Below, piece by piece: positions 58,231-64,000 of a stretch of DNA of 64,000 nt. A program made the position numbers and the translations under genes. This DNA is from Bacillota bacterium (GTDB taxonomy: Bacteria; Bacillota; Clostridia; Oscillospirales; Oscillospiraceae). The stretch spans positions 62,001 through 126,000 of the forward strand of contig JAEWRY010000028.1 in assembly GCA_023459875.1 (NCBI GenBank), given 5' to 3'. A model generated the notes under the pieces. The model had not been told where the DNA came from. It made no database searches and was given only the letters and a program-made list of their open reading frames with translations. How positions within the stretch are numbered: position 1 is the stretch's first letter; every line of letters starts with the position of its first letter.

Positions 58231-58245
58231 GGAGGGAGAAGTAAA

Positions 58246-58431
58246 ATGGCTAAGAAATCCATGATCCTCAAGCAGCAGGCTGAGCCCAAGTTCTCCACCA
58301 GGCGGTATAACCGGTGCAAGATCTGCGGCCGTCCCCACGCTTACCTTCGGGATTACGGCATCTGCCGCATCTGCTTCCGGGAGCTCGCCCACAAGGGCCA
58401 GATTCCCGGCGTGAAGAAAGCCAGCTGGTAA
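58246..58431 (+). CDS. rpsN: 30S ribosomal protein S14, zinc-binding type Z
   Basis: 61 residues, the short form with four zinc Cys: CKIC (CxxC) and CRIC (CxxC) around GRPHAYLRDYGI. Type Z is usual in Firmicutes. A 126-base spacer without any gene separates it from rpsH; the rest of the cluster is tightly packed. Confidence 0.97.
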   Translation: MAKKSMILKQQAEPKFSTRRYNRCKICGRPHAYLRDYGICRICFRELAHKGQIPGVKKASW

Positions 58432-58557
58432 ACCCCAGGCGGTCCGCCTTGAGCGGACCTTCCCCCGCAGGACGGTCAACAGGTCGGCCCTTCGCGGTTC
58501 GATACCTTACCGCCTTAACGGATGAAAATTCCGTAACTCTAAATAGGAGGTAACACC

Positions 58558-58956
58558 ATGCACATCACCGATCCCGTTGCGGATATGCTGACCCGCATCC
58601 GCAACGCGAACAATGCCAAACATGACACCGTCGACATTCCCGCTTCCAGCATGAAGAAGTCCATTGCCCAGATTCTTTTGGACGAAGGCTATATCAAGAA
58701 CTTCCAGCTCATCGACGACGGGACCCAGGGCGTCATCCGCATTGCTCTCAAATACAATCCGGGCAAGGAAAAGGCCATCTCCGGCCTTCGCCGTGTCTCC
58801 AAGCCGGGCCTGCGCGTTTACGCGGGCGCCGACGAACTGCCCCGTGTCCTGCGTGGACTGGGTATCGCAATCGTTTCCACCTCCAAGGGCGTCATGACCG
58901 ACAAAGCCGCACGCGCGGCTAACGTCGGCGGCGAAGTCCTTGCGTTTATCTGGTAA
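58558..58956 (+). CDS. rpsH: 30S ribosomal protein S8
   Basis: 132 residues. ITDPVADMLTRIRNANNAKHDTVDIPASSMKKSIA and the C-terminal GIAIVSTSKGVMTDKAARAANVGGEVLAFIW. AGGAGG lies 6 bases before ATG 58558. In E. coli S8 represses the spc genes. Confidence 0.98.
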   Translation: MHITDPVADMLTRIRNANNAKHDTVDIPASSMKKSIAQILLDEGYIKNFQLIDDGTQGVIRIALKYNPGKEKAISGLRRVSKPGLRVYAGADELPRVLRGLGIAIVSTSKGVMTDKAARAANVGGEVLAFIW

Positions 58957-58972
58957 GGAGGGGAGAAAATAA

Positions 58973-59521
58973 ATGTCTAGAATCGGAAGAATGCCCGTTC
59001 ATCTCCCCAATGGCGTAGAGGTTAGCGTGCGCGAGGGCAATCTTGTTACGGTAAAGGGCCCCAAGGGTACCCTGACCCAGCAGATGCCGCCCGTCCTCAC
59101 CATCAGCCTGGAGGAGAACGTCGTTCATGTGATCCGTCCCAACGACGAAAAAGAAAACCGCGCCCTTCACGGCCTCACCCGCAGCCTGATCCACAATATG
59201 GTGGTGGGCGTCACCGAAGGCTTCAAGAAGGAGCTGGACGTAAACGGCGTCGGATATCGTGTGGCTAAGGACGGGAAGAAGCTCGTCATGAACCTTGGTT
59301 ACTCCCATCAGGTCATCATGGAAGAGCCTGTGGGTATCACCATTGAGGTTCCCGCCCCCAACAAGATCGTAGTCAGCGGCACCGACAAGCAGAAGGTTGG
59401 CCAGTTTGCCGCCGAGGTCAGAGAGAAGAAACCGCCCGAACCGTACAAGGGCAAGGGTATCAAATACAATGACGAGGTCATCCGCCGCAAGGAAGGTAAG
59501 ACCGGCGTCAAGAAGAAATAA
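58973..59521 (+). CDS. rplF: 50S ribosomal protein L6
   Basis: 182 residues. MSRIGRMPVHLPNGVEV, VKGPKGTL, the tandem L6 domains and the conserved PEPYKGKGIKYNDEVIRRKEGK near the end. AAGGAGGGGAG precedes the ATG. Confidence 0.98.
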   Translation: MSRIGRMPVHLPNGVEVSVREGNLVTVKGPKGTLTQQMPPVLTISLEENVVHVIRPNDEKENRALHGLTRSLIHNMVVGVTEGFKKELDVNGVGYRVAKDGKKLVMNLGYSHQVIMEEPVGITIEVPAPNKIVVSGTDKQKVGQFAAEVREKKPPEPYKGKGIKYNDEVIRRKEGKTGVKKK

Positions 59522-59536
59522 GGAGGTGTGCCAGCT

Positions 59537-59896
59537 ATGATTAACAGACCCAATACAAAAGCGCAGCGTATTAAGCGCCACAAGCGTGTACGCAGCAAGG
59601 TCTTCGGCACGCCCGAAAGACCCCGTCTCAACGTGTTCCGCAGCGAAGCCAACATCTATGCCCAGCTCATCGACGACAGCATGGGCGCCACTTTGGTTTC
59701 CGCTTCTTCCCTGGATAAGGACTTCGAAGGCGCCGGCAGCAACTGCGAGGCGGCCAAGAAGGTTGGCATCGCGCTGGCCCAGCGTGCCAAGGACAAGGGC
59801 ATCGGCTCTGTAGTATTCGACCGCGGCGGTTACCTGTATCACGGACGGGTAAAAGCGCTGGCCGAAGGCGCCCGTGAGGGCGGCCTGGAATTTTAA
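59537..59896 (+). CDS. rplR: 50S ribosomal protein L18
   Basis: 119 residues from ATG 59537, with AGGAGGTG 8 bases upstream; a GTG at 59528 is inside that site. RIKRHKRVRSKVFGTPERPRLNVFRS and FDRGGYLYHGRVKALAEGAREGGLEF are canonical. Confidence 0.97.
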   Translation: MINRPNTKAQRIKRHKRVRSKVFGTPERPRLNVFRSEANIYAQLIDDSMGATLVSASSLDKDFEGAGSNCEAAKKVGIALAQRAKDKGIGSVVFDRGGYLYHGRVKALAEGAREGGLEF

Positions 59897-59913
59897 GGGG
59901 AGGAGGAAACGAC

Positions 59914-60414
59914 ATGCCTAGATTTGAAAGAGAACCCAGCGAATTCACCGAGAAGGTCGTCTCCCTCAACCGTGTAAGCAAGACCGTTAAGGGCGGCCGC
60001 ATTTTCAAGTTCGCAGCCCTCGTCGTCGTCGGCGACGAAAAGGGCAGAGTAGGCTTCGGCCTTGGGAAAGCCAGCGAGGTGCCCGAGGCGATCCGCAAGG
60101 GAATCGAGGACGCCAAGAAGAACATCGTGAAGATTTCTCTCGCCGGCACCACCATTCCTCACGAGGTGATCGGCGAGTTCGGCGCCGGCCGCGTGCTGCT
60201 CAAGCCCGCCGCTCCCGGTACCGGCGTTATCGCCGGCGGACCGGTCCGCGCCGTCCTTGAGGCTGCCGGAATTAAAGACATCCGTACCAAGTGCCTGCGC
60301 TCCAACAATCCGCAGAACGTGGTCACCGCCACCATGCAGGGACTGAGGCTGCTGCGCGGTCCGGAAGAAGTGGCTCGTACACGCGGCAAGAGCGTGGATG
60401 AGATCTTGGGTTAA
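59914..60414 (+). CDS. rpsE: 30S ribosomal protein S5
   Basis: 166 residues. EKVVSLNRVSKTVKGGRIFKFAALVVVGDEKGRVGFGLGKASEVPEAI and GAGRVLLKPAAPGTGVIAGGPVRAVLE are canonical for S5. GGGGAGGAGG precedes the ATG. Confidence 0.98.
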   Translation: MPRFEREPSEFTEKVVSLNRVSKTVKGGRIFKFAALVVVGDEKGRVGFGLGKASEVPEAIRKGIEDAKKNIVKISLAGTTIPHEVIGEFGAGRVLLKPAAPGTGVIAGGPVRAVLEAAGIKDIRTKCLRSNNPQNVVTATMQGLRLLRGPEEVARTRGKSVDEILG

Positions 60415-60430
60415 GGAGGACGGACCACAA

Positions 60431-60613
60431 ATGGCTAATCTCAATATCAAGCTGGTCAAGAGCATCAGCGGACGCATCGCCAAGCACAAGGCAACGGCGG
60501 AAGCTCTGGGCCTTCGGAAGATCGGCGATGTGACCGTACAGCCCGACAACGCGGCTACCCGCGGAAAGATCGCTAGTATCGGCTACCTGCTTCAGGTCAC
60601 CGAGGATAAGTAA
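60431..60613 (+). CDS. rpmD: 50S ribosomal protein L30
   Basis: 60 residues from ATG 60431. IKLVKSISGRIAKHKATAEALGLRKIGD and RGKIASIGYLLQV. AAGGAGG is 13 bases upstream; the longer open frame begins in rpsE. Confidence 0.96.
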   Translation: MANLNIKLVKSISGRIAKHKATAEALGLRKIGDVTVQPDNAATRGKIASIGYLLQVTEDK

Positions 60614-60626
60614 GGGAGGTCGCTTA

Positions 60627-61067
60627 ATGAAACTGCATGAACTTTCACCCGCGCCCGGTTCCACCCACGTGGGCAAGCGCAAGGGCAGAGGCTTGGGCAC
60701 CGGCAACGGCAAGACCGGCGGCCGCGGCAGCAAGGGCCAGAAGGCCCGCGCAGGCGGCGGCGTCCGTGTCGGCTTCGAAGGCGGCCAGATGCCTTTAGCC
60801 CGCCGCATCCCCAAGCGCGGATTCCACAATATCTTTGCTAAGCCCCTGGAAATCGTCAGCCTGTCTTCTCTCAATCAATTTGAAGACGGCGCGACAATTA
60901 ATGTTTGCGATCTGCTGGAAAAGGGTATCCTCTCCAAGTGCGAGTATGGCGTCAAGGTTCTGGGCAACGGAAACCTTTCTAAAAAGCTGACGGTCCGTGC
61001 TTCTGCCTTTTCTGCCTCCGCCAAGGAGAAAATTGAGGCGGCAGGCGGAAAGGCTGAGGTGGTCTAA
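60627..61067 (+). CDS. rplO: 50S ribosomal protein L15
   Basis: 146 residues. KLHELSPAPGSTHVGKRKGRGLGTGNGKTGGRGSKGQKAR and GFEGGQMPLARRIPKRGFHN are canonical. secY starts on the base after its stop. Confidence 0.98.
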   Translation: MKLHELSPAPGSTHVGKRKGRGLGTGNGKTGGRGSKGQKARAGGGVRVGFEGGQMPLARRIPKRGFHNIFAKPLEIVSLSSLNQFEDGATINVCDLLEKGILSKCEYGVKVLGNGNLSKKLTVRASAFSASAKEKIEAAGGKAEVV

Positions 61068-62426
61068 GTGTTCCAGACCATCAGGAATGCGTGGAGAATC
61101 CCCGAGCTTAAGAGAAAACTTCTGTTCACCGTATTCGCCATTCTCATTTTCCGGCTGGGCTCCGCGATCCCCGTCCCGTTTATTAACACCGCGTTGCTGG
61201 GCGAAGCCATCGCCGCCCGCTCCGGAACCATTTTCGGGCTTTTAAACACCATGAGCGGCAGCTCCTTCTCCCACGCCACGGTATTCGCGCTTTCCATTCA
61301 GCCCTATATCAACAGCTCCATTATCATCCAGCTTCTCACTATCGCCATTCCGGCCCTGGAGAGAATGCAGAAGGATGAGGGGGAGGAAGGGCGCAAGAAG
61401 ATCGCCGCCATCACCCGTTACACCACCGTGGCCATCGGCCTGCTGCAGGGCTTCGGCTATTATACACTGATCCGGGTCGGGTTCTCGGGAACCAGCCTGC
61501 TGGAGAAAAGCGGCATATGGCCGGCCGTCGTTATCATTCTTTCCTTCACGGCCGGTTCGGCCTTCCTTATGTGGTTGGGCGAGCAGGTCAACGAATTCGG
61601 AATCGGCAACGGCATTTCCATCATCCTGTTCGCGGGCATCGTATCCCGCGTGCCCACCATGATCGTGTCCATGGTCACCGGCGTACAGAAATGGATGAAC
61701 CCCGCCGACACCACCTCAATGACCGCCTCCCAGCTGGCGACATACAATGCATCGAAGCTCCATCCCGCGTATATTCCCCTCTTCATCGTCGGGATGCTCC
61801 TGCTGGTTGTTTTCATCGTGTATATCACCAACGCCGAGCGCCGTATTCCGGTACAGTACGCGAAAAGAGTGGTTGGCCGAAAGATGTACGGCGGCCAGTC
61901 CACCCACATCCCCATGAAGGTGAATATGTCCGGCGTCCTGCCGATCATCTTTGCCCAGGCGATTGCCTCCCTGCCGGCCACCATCGGCATGTTCGTACCC
62001 TCTTCCCAGGTGGAAGGGACCGGCTGGTACAAGTTCCTCAGCTTCTTCAACACCACCTCGGTGGCGTATATGATCGTGTATGCGCTGCTGATCGTGGGAT
62101 TCAGCTACTTTTACGCAACCGTACAGTTTAACCCCATTGAGATTGCGAACAATCTCAAGAAGAACGGCGGGTTTATCCCCGGCTTCCGTCCGGGCAGGCC
62201 CACCTCCGAATTTATCAACAAGGTACTCACCAAGATTACCTTCTTCGGTTCCATCTTCCTGATGATTCTGGCGCTTCTGCCCATCATCACAGGAAGGATC
62301 ATCGGCATCTCGTCCCTCTCCATTGGCGGCACCTCCATCATCATCGTTGTGGGCGTCGCGCTGGAAACCGTCAAGGCTCTGGAATCTCAGATGCTGATGA
62401 GGCATTACAAGGGATTCCTTGAGTAA
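61068..62426 (+). CDS. secY: Preprotein translocase subunit SecY
   Basis: 452 residues from GTG 61068 with AGGCTGAGG upstream inside rplO. Ten transmembrane helices. The plug/pore region reads IPVPFINTALLG...FGLLNTMSGSSFSHATVFALSIQPYINSSIIIQLL, and the cytoplasmic loop RRIPVQYAKRVVGRKMYGGQSTHIPMKVN is typical. It forms the channel of the Sec translocon with SecE and SecG. Confidence 0.98.
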   Translation: MFQTIRNAWRIPELKRKLLFTVFAILIFRLGSAIPVPFINTALLGEAIAARSGTIFGLLNTMSGSSFSHATVFALSIQPYINSSIIIQLLTIAIPALERMQKDEGEEGRKKIAAITRYTTVAIGLLQGFGYYTLIRVGFSGTSLLEKSGIWPAVVIILSFTAGSAFLMWLGEQVNEFGIGNGISIILFAGIVSRVPTMIVSMVTGVQKWMNPADTTSMTASQLATYNASKLHPAYIPLFIVGMLLLVVFIVYITNAERRIPVQYAKRVVGRKMYGGQSTHIPMKVNMSGVLPIIFAQAIASLPATIGMFVPSSQVEGTGWYKFLSFFNTTSVAYMIVYALLIVGFSYFYATVQFNPIEIANNLKKNGGFIPGFRPGRPTSEFINKVLTKITFFGSIFLMILALLPIITGRIIGISSLSIGGTSIIIVVGVALETVKALESQMLMRHYKGFLE

Positions 62427-62442
62427 GAGAGGGAGAACGTAA

Positions 62443-63075
62443 ATGAAAATGATTCTGCTTGGCCCTCCGGGCGCCGGAAAAGGTACCCAGGCCGAAATCC
62501 TTTCAAAGAAGTTTTCCATTCCCACCATCTCCACCGGCAATATCCTGCGGGAGGCCGTGAAAAACGGCACTCCCGTGGGACTTCAGGCTAAGAGCTACAT
62601 GGATGCGGGGAAGCTGGTGCCAGACGAGGTTATTATCGGCATCGTAGCCGAGCGCCTCGAACGGGATGACTGCAAAAACGGCTATATTCTGGACGGCGTA
62701 CCCCGCACCATCCCTCAGGCCGAGGCCATGGAAAAGGCCGGCATCGTCTTTGACCATGTGATCTCTCTGGAGATTTCCGACGACGCTATCGTCGAGCGCA
62801 TGGCCGGACGCCGGGTCTGCACCAAGTGCAGCGCACCCTATCACGTGACCGGCAATCCTCCCAAGAAGGAGGGCGTGTGCGATGTGTGCGGCGCGCCGCT
62901 GGAACTGAGGGCGGATGACAAACCCGATGTTGTGAAAGCCAGGCTGGAAGTCTACCACAGGGAAACGGCTCCTCTTCTCGGCTTCTACAGTGAACGCGGC
63001 CTGCTGCGCTCCATCACCGACCAGACCACCCCCCTTACGACAACAGCCTCCATTCTGGAAGTGCTGGGGTTATGA
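62443..63075 (+). CDS. adk: Adenylate kinase, zinc-lid type
   Basis: 210 residues. P-loop GPPGAGKGTQAE, PTISTGNILREA, LDGVPRTIPQAEAM (DGFPR class, with Val for Phe), and a four-Cys lid (CTKCSAPY... CDVCGAPL) that binds zinc, common in Gram-positives. It balances adenine nucleotides. The stop overlaps the map start. Confidence 0.97.
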   Translation: MKMILLGPPGAGKGTQAEILSKKFSIPTISTGNILREAVKNGTPVGLQAKSYMDAGKLVPDEVIIGIVAERLERDDCKNGYILDGVPRTIPQAEAMEKAGIVFDHVISLEISDDAIVERMAGRRVCTKCSAPYHVTGNPPKKEGVCDVCGAPLELRADDKPDVVKARLEVYHRETAPLLGFYSERGLLRSITDQTTPLTTTASILEVLGL

Positions 63076-63833
63076 TGCAAATGATTTCTATTAAAACTCC
63101 CCAGGAAATCGAGCGTATGCGCCGAGCCGGGAGGATTACCGCGGCGGCCCGTCACCTCGCGGGCAAACTGGTACTCCCTGGCGCAACTACCCGTGAAATA
63201 GATCACGCAGTCCGCAAATTTATCGAGAGCCAGGGGGCCGTGCCGTCCTTCCTCAACTACAACGGCTATCCGGCCTCCGCCTGTCTCTCGGTGAACGACG
63301 AGGTCATCCACGGCATTCCGGGAAATCGGAAGCTCATGGAAGGCGACATCGTCAGCGTGGACGTGGGAGCGTACTTTGAAGGCTTTCACGGCGACTGCGC
63401 AGCCACCTTCCCCTGCGGAAAAGTGAGTGACGAAGCAAAACGCCTCATTGCCGTCACAGAAAAAAGCTTCTGGATGGGAATTAAAAATGCCCGCCAGAAC
63501 AACCGTATTTCGGATATTTCCCACGCTGTGCAGCAGTATGTGGAATCAGAGGGTTTCTCGGTGGTGCGTGCCTATGTGGGCCACGGCATCGGGACCCGGA
63601 TGCACGAACCCCCCGAGGTTCCCAATTTCGGCCCCGCCGGCCACGGCGCGAGACTCGTGCCGGGAATGACCATCGCGGTGGAGCCCATGGTGAACGCGGG
63701 AGGCTGGGAAGTAAAGAACCTTCCGGACGGCTGGACGGTAAAAACCATGGACGGCTCCCTCTCCGCCCATTATGAAAATACCATTCTCATTACCGAGGGT
63801 GAGCCGGAACTGCTCACACCGCCCGAAGTTTGA
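63072..63833 (+). CDS. map: Methionine aminopeptidase, type I
   Basis: 253 residues; ATG choices at 63072, 63075 and 63081. The metal ligands are visible: GDIVSVDVGAYFEGFHGDCAAT (two Asp), GHGIGTRMHEPPEVPNFG (His), IAVEPMV (Glu), and HYENTILITE (Glu). It removes the initiator Met. It lies downstream of adk with overlapping starts, as in most Firmicutes. Confidence 0.97.
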   Translation: MMQMISIKTPQEIERMRRAGRITAAARHLAGKLVLPGATTREIDHAVRKFIESQGAVPSFLNYNGYPASACLSVNDEVIHGIPGNRKLMEGDIVSVDVGAYFEGFHGDCAATFPCGKVSDEAKRLIAVTEKSFWMGIKNARQNNRISDISHAVQQYVESEGFSVVRAYVGHGIGTRMHEPPEVPNFGPAGHGARLVPGMTIAVEPMVNAGGWEVKNLPDGWTVKTMDGSLSAHYENTILITEGEPELLTPPEV

Positions 63834-63834
63834 T

Positions 63835-64000
63835 ATGGATTTCGAGCGAGGACAGATTGTACGTTCTCTGGCTGGTCACGACAAAGACCGTTACTTCTTC
63901 GTCATGGGCGTGGAAGACGATTTTTTGATCCTGGCCGACGGGAAAGAACGAAAGGCAGATAGTCCCAAGCGGAAACGGCGCAAACATACCCAGAGCGCCG
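63835..64000 (+). CDS. KOW-domain RNA-binding protein (L14e-like), partial
   Basis: 55 codons are visible before the window ends. The protein starts MDFERGQIVRSLAGHDKDRYFF, the KOW pattern of the L14e/L6e/L27e-like proteins that sit between map and infA in many Clostridia, and then turns Lys/Arg-rich. ATG 63835 lies just after the map stop. Its function in bacteria is not settled. Confidence 0.8.
   Translation, partial: MDFERGQIVRSLAGHDKDRYFFVMGVEDDFLILADGKERKADSPKRKRRKHTQSA

Overview
The window looks like a chromosomal segment from an endospore-forming, anaerobic member of the Clostridia, most likely an Oscillospirales/Oscillospiraceae-type organism. This rests on the spoIIAA-spoIIAB-sigF operon, an HdrABC-like redox cluster with a sigma-54 promoter, a T-box on valS, a lysine riboswitch, a zinc-binding S14, GC-rich coding with strong third-position G/C bias, and A+T-rich intergenic promoters. 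The taxon is inferred from gene content, not measured. No phage, insertion sequence or CRISPR array was seen.

Layout. (1) 1-8071: a catabolic-looking operon behind a near-consensus sigma-54 promoter. It encodes a family I CoA-transferase (two subunits), an Hdr-like set in the order C-B-A-C-B, a thiolase and its DUF35 zinc-ribbon/OB partner. Substrate unknown. (2) 8122-13776: recR and rpe, a catabolic-type threonine ammonia-lyase, a TelA protein, a PAP2 phosphatase and a DUF4330 protein. (3) 13980-18494: a fusion of a glycosyltransferase to a CsaB-type pyruvyltransferase, a second glycosyltransferase, and an N-terminally shortened PurM-like protein. (4) 18762-23060: polA, rimI, tsaD. (5) 23061-31671: an A+T-rich spacer with DnaA-box-like sites, a rhomboid-like protein lacking the catalytic motif, an orphan peptide-binding lipoprotein, cytidine deaminase, an LCP ligase, a TauE/SafE exporter, tRNA-Leu(UAG) and a large HTH protein. 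(6) 31998-36697: murC, CCA-adding enzyme, TetR regulator, phosphopantetheinyl transferase, gluQRS. (7) 36759-40579: a lysine riboswitch and a polar amino-acid ABC transporter with two tandem binding proteins. (8) 40819-45529: T-box, valS and the spoIIA operon. (9) 45542-50795: a hairpin-rich gene-free region, a GtrB/GtrA pair, small proteins and an SLH-domain surface protein. (10) 50824-64000: the S10-spc ribosomal protein operon from rpsJ through secY, adk, map and the start of a KOW protein.

Functional links. The CsaB-type domain is expected to pyruvylate a secondary wall polymer, the ligand that SLH domains bind, and an SLH protein lies 34 kb away. LCP, PAP2, GtrAB, murC and the glycosyltransferases add to an envelope theme. 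The lysine riboswitch argues that the ABC transporter imports lysine.

The most unusual observations are the sigma-54-driven CoA-transferase/Hdr/thiolase operon; a 372-base insertion-like spacer between rpsJ and rplC carrying a second copy of the last codons of rpsJ that differs only at synonymous sites; a Gly/Arg/Asn-rich repeat tail on ribosomal protein S3; a block of four successive hairpins behind a promoter; and a PurM-like paralogue lacking its N-terminal substrate-binding segment.
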